This document shows, piece after piece, positions 25,120-33,371 of a stretch of DNA of 36,237 nucleotides; the first letter of the stretch is position 1; each line of letters begins with the position of its first letter. The stretch covers positions 1-36,237 of the forward strand of contig CAYUVB010000014.1 of the NCBI GenBank assembly GCA_964448055.1. The letters are read 5' to 3'. The notes beneath the pieces are model-generated. The model was not told the DNA's origin. It did not search any database and saw nothing but the letters and a program-made list of their open reading frames with translations. The DNA comes from WANQ01 sp964448055. Its GTDB lineage: Archaea; Thermoproteota; Thermoprotei_A; Sulfolobales; WANQ01. Position numbers and translations under genes: made by a program.

Positions 25120-25179
25120 TGATGTTACCGCCAGTGTCGGAGCCTTAGCTTAAGGCTATGACGAAGCTTCGCCTCCTGA
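25119..25179 (+). ncRNA. Possible box C/D-like RNA containing a perfect hairpin
   Basis: Plus strand: C-like ATGATGT overlapping the synthetase stop codon, a 12-nt segment, D'-like CGGA, a spacer forming a perfect 7-bp stem (AGCCTTA-GCT-TAAGGCT, 25141-25157), C'-like ATGACGA, 11 nt, and CTGA. Three of the four boxes deviate by one base, so this could be chance. The hairpin between convergent genes might instead be a transcript-end structure. Confidence 0.3.
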
Positions 25180-25590
25180 GCCCTCCTTTCCAGTCTTTAT
25201 TCTAGATGTCAGCATCGCAGCGAATTCTTCTATTAAATCCATAGCGCTTTGAGTACATTGCTGTATGTCTTTCTGTATTCTCTCGGCAAGCTCTTTAGGT
25301 GCTATTGCAACATATACATATTTAGGCCTACCAGCGCCACTGGGAGGGAGCTTCCTACGTATAACAAAGCCTAAATCTACTAGCTTGGTTAAGCTCCTAC
25401 TTATAGATGCACGACTAAGCTTCAATGACTTTACAAGGTTATCAACTGTTGTACCTTCTTCGCCATACTCAGCGACTTGACGTAGTACTTCTATGTCTGT
25501 TTCGCTTAGACCATAACAAAATGTTAAGATATCGTGAATTCCTATCTCTTTACCTGTGGGTAATCGTACTTTTCTTTCAAAGATCGACAA
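25156..25590 (-). CDS. Winged-helix transcriptional regulator (TrmB/MarR-like)
   Basis: A 144-aa DNA-binding protein. The winged helix spans about residues 30-95: ETDIEVLRQVAEYGEEGTTVDNLVKSLKLSRASISRSLTKLVDLGFVIRR, with recognition helix RASISRSLTKL, followed by a wing containing GAGRPKYVY. After that comes a helical dimerisation segment (about 98-135) and a Gly/Ser tail. It is divergent from the CdvB paralogue, with a 167-nt shared promoter region, so it may regulate that gene or itself. An AT-rich TATA-like element lies at about 25627-25644 on its strand. Confidence 0.85.
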   Translation of the reverse strand: MSIFERKVRLPTGKEIGIHDILTFCYGLSETDIEVLRQVAEYGEEGTTVDNLVKSLKLSRASISRSLTKLVDLGFVIRRKLPPSGAGRPKYVYVAIAPKELAERIQKDIQQCTQSAMDLIEEFAAMLTSRIKTGKEGSGGEASS

Positions 25591-25757
25591 ACCTTATCCC
25601 CATTATGTTATTACTAATAGATACTATGTTATGTTTAAATAAAAATATTTCGTTAATTCAAAAACATTTTGTGGACATATTACTTATTCTAATCTTATAT
25701 GCCCTAGAGGACTTAAACCCTCTCATAGTTTAAGTAAATTTTACGGTGGCTTAACTA

Positions 25758-26321
25758 ATGATATTGTTTGCGAGGAAACGTAGAAAGAAAGATGATGTAC
25801 GTCGTATGTTACTGTCCACTGCTAGCAGTGCACGAACAGCAGCATTAAGGATAGAGAATATGGTCCATAAGCTTAAGATTCGAAGAGAGAAGCTATTTAA
25901 ATTAGTAACAAATTATCTGTCGCAAGGTTACAAAGATGTTGCTGCGTTTTATAGTCGTGAAGTACTTCAAATAGATAGAATGATTGAGGAGCTAACTAAA
26001 ATACAAGTAGCATTGGAAAGAGTTGCTATTAGGGCTGAAACTATTGCAACAACAGGTGTTGCTATCGGTTATGTATCTGAACTCAAGAAGGTTGTAAGAG
26101 AATTGAAGAAGAGTATTGGCGGTATAATACCTGAAGTATCTATAGCTTTAAGCGAAGTAGAAGAGAAGTTAGAGTCAGTGGTAGTAGAACTTAATGTACA
26201 AGTAAATAACACTTCCGGTTCCTTAGATACCATAGTTAATGGTGAAGCAGAAAAAATACTTAAGGAAGCTGAAGAAATAGCCCGTCTAAGACTAGAAGAG
26301 TCCATGTATAAAGGGACTTGA
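25758..26321 (+). CDS. ESCRT-III-like cell division protein, CdvB paralogue
   Basis: A 187-aa protein of the Snf7/ESCRT-III fold. It has a basic N-terminus (RKRRKK), the first long helix pair (about 20-75) with YKDVAAFYSREVLQIDRMIEEL, helices continuing LERVAIRAETIATTGVAIGYVSELKKVVRELK, and a C-terminal acidic helix (AEKILKEAEEIARLRLEE). It lacks the C-terminal winged helix that CdvB uses to bind CdvA, so it is more like the CdvB1/B2/B3 paralogues that constrict the membrane. No CdvA or CdvC gene is adjacent. ATG 25758 is preceded by GGTGG at 25745-25749, with a TATA-like ACTTAAAC at about 25711. Confidence 0.85.
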   Translation: MILFARKRRKKDDVRRMLLSTASSARTAALRIENMVHKLKIRREKLFKLVTNYLSQGYKDVAAFYSREVLQIDRMIEELTKIQVALERVAIRAETIATTGVAIGYVSELKKVVRELKKSIGGIIPEVSIALSEVEEKLESVVVELNVQVNNTSGSLDTIVNGEAEKILKEAEEIARLRLEESMYKGT

Positions 26322-26458
26322 CTTCCTTTATAATGTAATCTATTAGCTAACTTCTACGTAACCTTTTAATTACTAATAGTTATGCTATGTGAAGATATTT
26401 TGAGAAAAGCATATATTCTTAGGTTAATATACTGGTCTTAATGTTGAGGCGTATGTAA

Positions 26459-26785
26459 ATGATATCTAAGCTCATTGTAGTTAAAAGAAATGGAAGCAAA
26501 GAGGAATTCATATATGAGAAACTAGTGGTAAGCTTACTTAAAGTTGGTATACCATTGGATTATGCTAGAATGGTTGCAAGACTAGTAGAATGTAGAATTA
26601 TTGAACGTGGTGGTGAAGTAAGTACATCTGAAATAGCTAGATGGGTTTTAAACTTACTTAAAGGTATTGATGAAGGTTTTTACAAGAAGTGGGTTGAGGC
26701 ATATAAACGTAATAAAGGTGTAGATTTAGAGAAGGAACTTGAAATGAAGCTCTACTATTATGAGGAGCCTATGATTACACCTTAA
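26459..26785 (+). CDS. Stand-alone ATP-cone domain protein
   Basis: A 108-aa protein that is essentially a single ATP-cone: IVVKRNGSKEEFIYEKLVVSLLKVG at the start, then helices to VSTSEIARWVLNLLKGIDEGFYKKWVEAYKR. ATP-cones bind ATP/dATP and normally regulate ribonucleotide reductase, or form the sensor half of NrdR. Here there is no zinc ribbon and no reductase partner in the same chain. ATG 26459 has GAGG about 10 nt upstream. The next gene, an HD hydrolase, begins 9 nt after its stop codon, so the two are likely cotranscribed and may work together on nucleotides. Confidence 0.8.
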   Translation: MISKLIVVKRNGSKEEFIYEKLVVSLLKVGIPLDYARMVARLVECRIIERGGEVSTSEIARWVLNLLKGIDEGFYKKWVEAYKRNKGVDLEKELEMKLYYYEEPMITP

Positions 26786-26794
26786 TACTTACTT

Positions 26795-27613
26795 ATGCAC
26801 TCTTATTTGCTGGGATATGTTGATATGGTTACTGTCTCACCTCATCTAGTAAATAAGTATCTCGACAGATATAGTTTGTTAAGAAGAGCATGGAATATGC
26901 TTGAAGAGGACATAGAAGTCCAACAATTACTACGTATGAGTAATGTTATGGCTGTTACAAGACTTAGATATAATGATCATGGCCCAGTACATGCTAGAAT
27001 TGTTGCTGGCTCAGCACTCGAAATATTCGACTTACTTGTTAAGGGCGGTGTTCAACCAACAACTATTAGGGATAATATTGTAACTAGTATTGAGGAATCC
27101 ATGCTTATTGTTCTACTAGCTGCCTATCTACATGATATAGGCAACTCTATACATAGAGATGAACACGAGCTTCATGGGTATGTGTTAGCTAAAGATATAC
27201 TTAATAGAATCTTACCCGAACTTATAGATAGTAGGCATAGAATGTATAGTATTAGGCAAGAAATATTGCATGTCATATACTCTACAGACTACAATGTTAG
27301 ATGTCTAACTGTTGAAGCAGGAGTAGTCAAGATAGCTGATGGTACCGATATGGCTGAGGGTAGAGCACGTGTACCTTATAGGCTTGGTAAGATTGATATG
27401 CACTCTGTATCAGCTTTAAGCGTAAAAAGGGTCGATATAGAGAAGGGAGAAGCTAGACCAGTTAGAATAAATGTTTATATGACTGACAAGGCAGGGTTAT
27501 TCCAGGTTCTTGAGGTTCTTATGCCCAAGATATATACCAGTAATATTGGCAAGTTTTTTGAAATAGCGGTATATGTTAATGAATCTGAATTAACAACATA
27601 TACACCAGAGTAA
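26795..27613 (+). CDS. HD-superfamily metal-dependent phosphohydrolase
   Basis: A 272-aa protein with an HD domain at about residues 60-200: His66 in NDHGPVHARIV, the HD pair His113-Asp114 in AAYLHDIGNSIHRDEHELHG, and a later Asp in VKIADGTDMAEGRARVPY. The C-terminal 60 residues look like a separate small alpha/beta domain. HD proteins hydrolyse phosphomonoesters or nucleotides; the substrate is not readable, although the adjacent ATP-cone hints at nucleotides. Start choice is weak: ATG 26795 has no GGTG, and ATG 26825 (residue 11) is equally possible. Confidence 0.85.
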   Translation: MHSYLLGYVDMVTVSPHLVNKYLDRYSLLRRAWNMLEEDIEVQQLLRMSNVMAVTRLRYNDHGPVHARIVAGSALEIFDLLVKGGVQPTTIRDNIVTSIEESMLIVLLAAYLHDIGNSIHRDEHELHGYVLAKDILNRILPELIDSRHRMYSIRQEILHVIYSTDYNVRCLTVEAGVVKIADGTDMAEGRARVPYRLGKIDMHSVSALSVKRVDIEKGEARPVRINVYMTDKAGLFQVLEVLMPKIYTSNIGKFFEIAVYVNESELTTYTPE

Positions 27614-27657
27614 CCATTTTTATCTTTAACGACGTTTTAAATCTATGAGGTCTGAGT

Positions 27658-28134
27658 ATGTCTAATCAAGTAAGAATAGAATTCAAGGATATCGTTAATG
27701 CTCTCAGCTCTCTCAAGGGGCTAAAAGTTATAGGTTTATTGGAAGGACCTCCAACACGTAGTTTCCCTTTAAAGGAATTTGTAGAAGAACTTGTACGTAA
27801 AAGAATTGTTGAAGTTGAAGGTTATAGGGATACAACTATTGTAGGCTTCAAGGTCTCCGAGAATATATGGATAATATTCCATTGTAAGAGTGGAGATATT
27901 CCAGATGACTTTGTTGTGGCATTAGAAGGAGCTGATTCCTGGAGTAAACTTAAGGTTGCTGCCGAGAAGCTCTCAAAGATTACTAAGATTACGTTCACTC
28001 ATGCATTTTCAGCTATACTTCACGGAATTCAAGGCGTGTACATCGATAAAGGTGGAGATATCTATGTTGTTGATGTAGAGGAGGTAGCTGATGAAACTGT
28101 CAACTGGCTTCCCGAGTTCTTCCAAGTAGAGTAA
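27658..28134 (+). CDS. Protein of unknown function, about 158 aa
   Basis: An alpha/beta protein that I do not recognise. It starts with FKDIVNALSSLKGLKVIGLL, has a Pro/Arg loop (EGPPTRSFP), predicted strands IVGFKV and IWIIFHCK, then a helical middle and a closing strand GGDIYVVDVEEVAD. No catalytic motif is evident. ATG 27658 has GAGGTC about 8 nt upstream. Its end is 2 nt from the convergent zinc-ribbon gene. Confidence 0.75.
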   Translation: MSNQVRIEFKDIVNALSSLKGLKVIGLLEGPPTRSFPLKEFVEELVRKRIVEVEGYRDTTIVGFKVSENIWIIFHCKSGDIPDDFVVALEGADSWSKLKVAAEKLSKITKITFTHAFSAILHGIQGVYIDKGGDIYVVDVEEVADETVNWLPEFFQVE

Positions 28135-28136
28135 GT

Positions 28137-28430
28137 TTATTCTTCTTCTCCGCCTTCCTCTGCTTGCATTATCTCTAATGCTACTTCATACCATTCCTCA
28201 CGTTCCTGTTCGTATTCTTCTTTACTCCTAAGTCTTCTCTTAGGGGGTTCACTGATGAGGGAAGTTGTAAGAACCCTTGATTCAGCGCTAACACTGGCCT
28301 CCATCTTGTATTCTTTGGCTACATTAATAGAAGTTTCCATTTCAAATCCACATTTAGTACATTTAAGTATGGGTTTGCCATTCTTTTTTATAGGAACCAT
28401 TAATCCACCACAATGCGGACAGAACTTCAT
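28137..28430 (-). CDS. TFS/RPB9-like protein with a single N-terminal zinc ribbon
   Basis: A 97-aa protein whose first 35 residues form a zinc ribbon (Cys4, Cys7, Cys24, Cys27: FCPHCGG ... LKCTKCGFE) like the N-terminus of archaeal transcription factor S and RPB9. TFS normally has a second, C-terminal ribbon carrying the acidic residues that stimulate RNA cleavage; here it is replaced by a basic loop (PPKRRLRSKEEY) and an acidic helix. It therefore cannot act as a standard TFS. It may bind RNA polymerase in another way, or simply be an unrelated ribbon protein. The ATG is clear. Confidence 0.75.
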   Translation of the reverse strand: MKFCPHCGGLMVPIKKNGKPILKCTKCGFEMETSINVAKEYKMEASVSAESRVLTTSLISEPPKRRLRSKEEYEQEREEWYEVALEIMQAEEGGEEE

Positions 28431-28572
28431 TTGAACTACCTCAGGTCTACGAGACGTCTTTGGTTCTAGCGTTTTACGACCTATATTAACCTTACGCTGT
28501 TTTTAACTAATAATTAAAGTATTATTAAGTTAAGGTAGAAGTTGTTGAGTAGGGGTTAAACAGTACTTACTA

Positions 28573-28848
28573 TTATTTTTCTATCCTTTTTTGAATACTT
28601 GCTATCATATCAAATATTTGATCTATTTTAGCTTCTATTACTCTTATTCTTACCTTTATGTCCTCTATTTCATGTTCTAATACATGTAATGAAGTAGCCA
28701 TAGCTGTTAGTAATTCATCCATAGAATATCTATGGTGCTCATGGTGTTCTATATGTGCTTCTTGTGCTGAAACCTCAGCTATAACTCTATTCAAATCTTG
28801 CTCATCTCTAGGATGCTTCATTCTAAACTTACGTTTTTTCTCAGACAC
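28573..28848 (-). CDS. Small coiled-coil protein of unknown function
   Basis: A 91-aa protein with a basic N-terminus (KKRKFRMKHPRDEQ), a His-rich stretch (HIEHHEHHRYS, about 32-42) and a C-terminal coiled coil with regular heptads (HVLEHEIEDIKVRIRVIEAKIDQIFDMI). GTG 28848 is preceded by GGTGA, which supports the frame. It probably oligomerises; the His cluster could bind metal. Family not recognised. Confidence 0.65.
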   Translation of the reverse strand: MSEKKRKFRMKHPRDEQDLNRVIAEVSAQEAHIEHHEHHRYSMDELLTAMATSLHVLEHEIEDIKVRIRVIEAKIDQIFDMIASIQKRIEK

Positions 28849-28986
28849 TAATATTCACCTGAACACTATAGCTTGCTAAGACTACAGGAGTATAAAGATG
28901 TTTTAGCTCTATAAAGTGAAACAAATATTAAATACTTCTAGTAAATTACCTTGTACTATAATTACTATAATTAAAATTAATTCAAC

Positions 28987-29193
28987 TTAAACAACCACCC
29001 TATAGACACCATTACCACGTCTTTTCACATAACCTAGTTTCTCTAGTGCTACAAGGATTCTTCCAGCAGTTTTCGTTGAAACTCCCATCTCATAAGCTAG
29101 ATCCTTAACTCTAATCCAATACCCCTTGTTCTTTAATCTTCTACCTAATCTATGGAGATCTATAGTTATTGTAAGATACCTATCTTTTCTCAA
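28987..29193 (-). CDS. Small winged-helix DNA-binding protein
   Basis: A 68-aa protein that is a single winged helix: helix 1 LHRLGRRLKNKGYW, helices 2 and 3 VKDLAYEMGVSTKTAGRILVALEKLGYV, and a wing KRRGNGVYRVVV. Small crenarchaeal DNA-binding regulators of this form are common. The start is a TTG at 29193; GTTATATAAG (29219-29228, minus strand) would start transcription only a few bases upstream, so the mRNA is nearly leaderless. Confidence 0.75.
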   Translation of the reverse strand: MRKDRYLTITIDLHRLGRRLKNKGYWIRVKDLAYEMGVSTKTAGRILVALEKLGYVKRRGNGVYRVVV

Positions 29194-29218
29194 AAACGCC
29201 CCTAAGTACTCTCGTAGT

Positions 29219-29228
29219 CTTATATAAC
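29219..29228 (-). promoter_or_regulatory. TATA box for the winged-helix gene
   Basis: GTTATATAAG on the minus strand is centred about 30 nt before TTG 29193, predicting a nearly leaderless transcript. It lies just downstream of the box C/D sRNA on the same strand. Confidence 0.5.
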
Positions 29229-29259
29229 AGTCCCAGCTGAAACTATTCCAAATTGCGAC

Positions 29260-29315
29260 TCAGCTGATTGGGGGTCTATCATCCCGTCAAGGTCAGCGGT
29301 AATACCATTCATCAC
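29260..29315 (-). ncRNA. Box C/D guide sRNA
   Basis: Minus strand: perfect box C GTGATGA (29309-29315), a 12-nt guide ATGGTATTACCG, perfect D' CTGA (29293-29296), a 10-nt spacer, C'-like ATGATAG (29276-29282), a 12-nt guide ACCCCCAATCAG, and perfect D CTGA (29260-29263), 56 nt. The D' guide is complementary over 11 nt to CGGUAAUACCA of the universal 530-loop region of 16S rRNA; the fifth position predicts 2'-O-methylation at about A532 (E. coli numbering). A TATA-like GTTTATTTAG (about 29342-29351, minus strand) fits as its promoter. The target of the second guide was not recognised. Confidence 0.88.
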
Positions 29316-29385
29316 TTCCAATACAAGTATATATGTTTGGACTAAATAAACCCTAGATATAACGATAATATAGAGGATTAAGTAG

Positions 29386-30144
29386 TTGAAGTATCATAGA
29401 ATAATAGTAACAGAAGAATCAATGATAATAGCTGGACTTAAAGCTATAATAGACATAGTGGAATATATAGGAGAATTGGATGAAGTTTCTTGGATAGATG
29501 TGAGTATAAGGAATGAACAGAGTAAGATAGTATCCGTTGACGTTTATGTAGAAGCATATGAGGTTATAGACAAGGAACTTCTCAACAATCTTTATGTAAA
29601 ATTACAAAATAAGCCACTAAAATATAGAATTGATATTAGATTAGTAGATAAGCAAGAACGAACAACTCTATTCTCAGAGAAAATCATGAACCTATACGAC
29701 GAAATAATGAATTTATCGAGAAATATACTAGTAAAACTACTAAGACAATACTTGAATAGGAATCAAGAATATTTTGCAGCTATAGTAGGTGATGGTAAAC
29801 TAATATTATTGGAAGGCGAAGAGCAAGAGGTTCATGTACCAATACCACAGTATTTAGAACCAATAGTAACAGCGCATACACATCCCTATAGCACATGTAT
29901 TCCAAGTAAAAAAGATGTAGAATCATTTATAAGGCTATTAATGGATCAAGGCATAGGATCAATAATAGTATCACCTTTATGTACTATGTTATTATATCGA
30001 AGAGGACCATTTGTAGAAGAAGATTACGAAAGATTAGTAAGATTTTCAAAAGAGATAGGTAAGGCTAAAGATATAGTAAATGCTTTAAGAATAATTGGCG
30101 AGTATGCTAAGAAGCTTAGAAATGTAAAAATTATTACAATGTAG
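29386..30144 (+). CDS. JAMM/MPN+ domain protein with novel N-terminal domain
   Basis: A 252-aa protein. Its C-terminal half holds an exact JAMM zinc motif, H-x-H-x7-S-x2-D: His164, His166, Ser174 and Asp177 (HTHPYSTCIPSKKD). The catalytic Glu is probably Glu128, before AAIVGDG. JAMM proteins are zinc isopeptidases; in archaea they remove ubiquitin-like SAMPs, and others act on small molecules. The first 120 residues form an alpha/beta domain that I do not recognise. The start is TTG 29386 with GAGG at 29373-29376. It is the first gene of a run with an M28 peptidase, a DHPS-like protein and an unknown protein. Confidence 0.75.
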   Translation: MKYHRIIVTEESMIIAGLKAIIDIVEYIGELDEVSWIDVSIRNEQSKIVSVDVYVEAYEVIDKELLNNLYVKLQNKPLKYRIDIRLVDKQERTTLFSEKIMNLYDEIMNLSRNILVKLLRQYLNRNQEYFAAIVGDGKLILLEGEEQEVHVPIPQYLEPIVTAHTHPYSTCIPSKKDVESFIRLLMDQGIGSIIVSPLCTMLLYRRGPFVEEDYERLVRFSKEIGKAKDIVNALRIIGEYAKKLRNVKIITM

Positions 30145-30170
30145 TCTGTATTAGTCTAAGGTGTAGTGAC

Positions 30171-31761
30171 GTGTATAATAACGTAGAAGAAATCTACAAC
30201 AACATCAAGGAATTACAGCAAATAGGAGAAGTAATAGCCGGANNNNNNNNNNNNNNNNNNNNNNNNNNNNNNNNNNNNNNNNNNNNNNNNNNNNNNNNNN
30301 NNNNNNNNNNNNNNNNNNNNNNNNNNNNNNNNNNNNNNNNNNAACATAATGGAACAAGGTGCATTAGCGATCATATTCTATGACCCATATCCTGGAAGAA
30401 AGAGAAAACTTGTAGCTTCGGGATCAGTAGATTATCACTATAGACCTGGAAAACCATTGAGAATACCAGTACTTCACGTAACTTTAGAAGAAGGTAAAGA
30501 GTTAATGAAAATAGCTGAAAATAAGCAACGCATACAATTAGAGGTAAAAACTAGAATAGTACATGACGCTCAAGGATACAATGTAATATCTACTATTCCA
30601 GGTAGATATGAAGATAAACAAATAATAGTATCAGCCCACCATGATCACTGGTTTACTGGGGCATCAGATAACCTAGTAGGAGTAGCAATAATCTTATATC
30701 TAGCAAAGGTTTTATCAAAGAAACACTATAATGCAACGATTAAGATCATATCATTTACAGCGGAAGAATCAGGAGCGCCAGCTTATACGCCATGGTACTG
30801 GGCTTATGGGTCAAGGAAATATGTCGAAGAGTTAGAACATCTAAATAAACTAGATGACATAATAGTAGTAGTAAATGTTGATGCCGTAGCAAGAACTCCT
30901 ATAAGCATTAATGCCACTGGAATAGAGTTTCAAGCGCTCTTAGAAGTAATTGCCAAAAGCTTAAATATAGATTATAAGATGGGATATGATCACCCATATT
31001 GTGATTCATACAGTTTTAGTATGAAAGGAGTACCCTCAGTATGCATAAACTCTATAGATGCTATATCAGACATATACCATACAGATCTGGACACAGTAGA
31101 AGTAATCGAAAAGCGAATTATAGAGCAAACAATAAGCTTAGTACACAAAGCAATAGATTATATAGCCTCAAAAGAAGATCCATATAGTACACTAGGATAC
31201 CTAACATACGCATATAGACTACATACTATACTTAGAGAAAAAACACCACCATCAGTACATATGCATTCCTATAGAATACTTGAGGAAACAAGAATAGCAT
31301 TAAGGGAAAAAAGATTCAAAGACCTCTACATAGCCTTTAAAGAACTAAACAAAGAAATGATAAAACCAGTTTTCCGTGGAATATATGAAAAAGATGTAGG
31401 AGGATTCGAGACAGTACTACTGCCACAGTTAGAGATATTAGAAGATATAAAGGAAATAGATAAAGCAATAAAATTATTAAACGAAGACAAAATACCAGAA
31501 GCAATTAAAGCCTTAGATAAATTACCAAGAGCTAGAATAATACCAGGCATAGAGTATAAGATAAATCATACTAATATTAAAGAACTAGTAGAAATGCTGA
31601 AACACAACATTAACCTAAAACAGAACATCCTAATAATACTATTAGAAGAAAAAAGATCACTTTTAAGACTACTAGAGTACTACTATCACGAGCTAGTTAT
31701 AAAGCTAGCAAGAATAGCTGATAAATTAATTGAATACAGAATTAAATTCAAGCAACAATGA
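30171..31761 (+). CDS. M28-family zinc aminopeptidase, interrupted by an assembly gap
   Basis: One gene broken by the N-run at 30243-30342. The first 24 codons (GTG 30171, GGTG at 30160-30163) precede the gap; the rest continues from 30343 in a different frame, which shows the 100 N are nominal and not the true gap length. After the gap come a PA-like segment (ALAIIFYDPYPGR, IPVLHVTLEEG) and the M28 catalytic domain with zinc ligands: HHDHW, ASDN, the TAEESG Glu pair, NVDAVA and a final His in YHTDLDT. A helical C-terminal extension of about 190 residues follows. No signal peptide is visible in the surviving N-terminus, so it is probably cytoplasmic. Its end overlaps the next gene (ATGA). Confidence 0.85.
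30243..30342. other. Scaffold gap (100 N)
   Basis: A run of exactly 100 N inside the M28 peptidase gene. The reading frame before and after does not agree for a 100-nt gap, so the length is a placeholder. Confidence 0.99.
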
Positions 31762-33371
31762 GGTATTTCCATAAAATGAAAATACTAATAGTAACATCAA
31801 GGGCTGCTGAAGGAATAGTAAAGGAAGTATTGAGTAAGTTTAAAAAACAAAACATAAAAATCGAATTACTAGTAATAGATAAACCTCCTATAGCTGCAGC
31901 CTTTACAGCAGAAAAAATATTAGAAGAATTAAAGAAGAAAAGCAATGTAAAAACATATGACTATATAATTGTGCCAGGTTTAACGAGTGGTGATGTCTCA
32001 ATAATAGAAGATACTATAGGTGTGAAAACAGTAAAAGGACCCATACATGCTGTAGATATACCATTAGCTGTAGATGCACTACTTAAGGGCTATAAACTTT
32101 CTCACATGGAACCTGCAGATAAAATCCTACTTCCCCGCTTTATTGATAAAATAAAGAATATGCTTAGGGAAATAGAAAGGAACACATATTTCGCTATAGA
32201 ATTCAATGGATTAAAAATCCCATTAAGAGGTCCACCTATAAAACTCGTGGCAGAAGTACCATTTAAAACAAATAGTGAAGAAATCATAGAAATAGCACAA
32301 AGATACGTTGACGAAGGTGCTGATGTAATAATTTTAGGTACGAGTTATAACGATGGAAATATAATTGATTTATTAAGCATTCTCCTAAAGAAGCTAGATA
32401 TTCCTATAGGCATAGATACGAATAGACCAAAAGAAATAATAAAAGCAATAGAGAAAGGTGCTTCAATAATATTCAGTTTAAACTCAGACCTAATAAGCAA
32501 ATTAGCTGATTATGCTAAGGACGCCATATATGTGATAATACCTGATAGAGGATATGAGAACCCATGGGATATAGATGCAAGAATAATGAGCATAAAAGAA
32601 AACATAGAAAAGGCAATTAAACTAGGATATGATAAAGTAGTAGTGGATCCAGTATTAAATCCGATACCATTGGGTTTTACAGCAACAATATTATCCTATG
32701 TACGAATAGCTAACGAACTAAAGAATTCTCCAATAGTATTCTCGGCAAGTAATGTACTAGAAGGGTTAGAAGCAGATACAATAGGAGTATTAGGTTTACT
32801 TGCAGGAATAGCCATAGAGGTAGGTGCAAGCCTCTTCCATGTCGTAGAGGATACCGCATACGAATACATGAGTGTAGGAGAAGCAAAACTAGCATTAACT
32901 ACAAACACAATAGCATATGCTATGAAAACTCATGTTAGAAACATAGGCTTAGATCTACTTGTGTTAAAGGATAGAGAATATATAAAGACAGAACCATTAC
33001 CCTCGAAAAGAACTGTAATAGTAGAATCACGTAAAGATGAAAAAATAGTATTGGATCCCAAAGGATATTTTAAAATAAATGTTCTAAGAAATAAAGCAAT
33101 AGAGTTAGCTTACTACAAGTATACTGAAGCTAGCGATAAAGCAGAGGTAAAATTCGTAGGAACCCAAGCATTATCCATAGGTAGAGCTATGCTTAACAAC
33201 ATACAAGGTCTTAAACCCGATCATATACTCTACCTAGGCTATGAGCTTGCAAAAGCTGAAATAGCATTAAAATTAAGTAAGAATTATATACAGGATAGGG
33301 AGCTATTTCAAACAATAAAAGATAAACTCAAGCTGGTAGAAGAAATTGAGAATAAAGGTAAGAATACCTAA
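31758..33371 (+). CDS. Dihydropteroate synthase-like protein (TIGR00284 type)
   Basis: A 537-aa archaeal protein of the dihydropteroate-synthase-related family. The N-terminal 130 residues form a separate Rossmann-like domain (KILIVTSRAAEGIV ... YIIVPGLTSGD). The TIM-barrel pterin-binding domain (about 160-420) has VAEVPF, GADVIILGTSYNDG, IDTNRP, VVDPVLNPIPLGF and FSASNVLEG. A C-terminal domain of about 110 residues follows. The family is presumed to act in tetrahydromethanopterin-like cofactor synthesis, but the reaction is not proven. ATG 31758 overlaps the upstream stop codon (ATGA); ATG 31776 (residue 7), with GAGGT upstream, is an alternative. Confidence 0.85.
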   Translation: MRYFHKMKILIVTSRAAEGIVKEVLSKFKKQNIKIELLVIDKPPIAAAFTAEKILEELKKKSNVKTYDYIIVPGLTSGDVSIIEDTIGVKTVKGPIHAVDIPLAVDALLKGYKLSHMEPADKILLPRFIDKIKNMLREIERNTYFAIEFNGLKIPLRGPPIKLVAEVPFKTNSEEIIEIAQRYVDEGADVIILGTSYNDGNIIDLLSILLKKLDIPIGIDTNRPKEIIKAIEKGASIIFSLNSDLISKLADYAKDAIYVIIPDRGYENPWDIDARIMSIKENIEKAIKLGYDKVVVDPVLNPIPLGFTATILSYVRIANELKNSPIVFSASNVLEGLEADTIGVLGLLAGIAIEVGASLFHVVEDTAYEYMSVGEAKLALTTNTIAYAMKTHVRNIGLDLLVLKDREYIKTEPLPSKRTVIVESRKDEKIVLDPKGYFKINVLRNKAIELAYYKYTEASDKAEVKFVGTQALSIGRAMLNNIQGLKPDHILYLGYELAKAEIALKLSKNYIQDRELFQTIKDKLKLVEEIENKGKNT

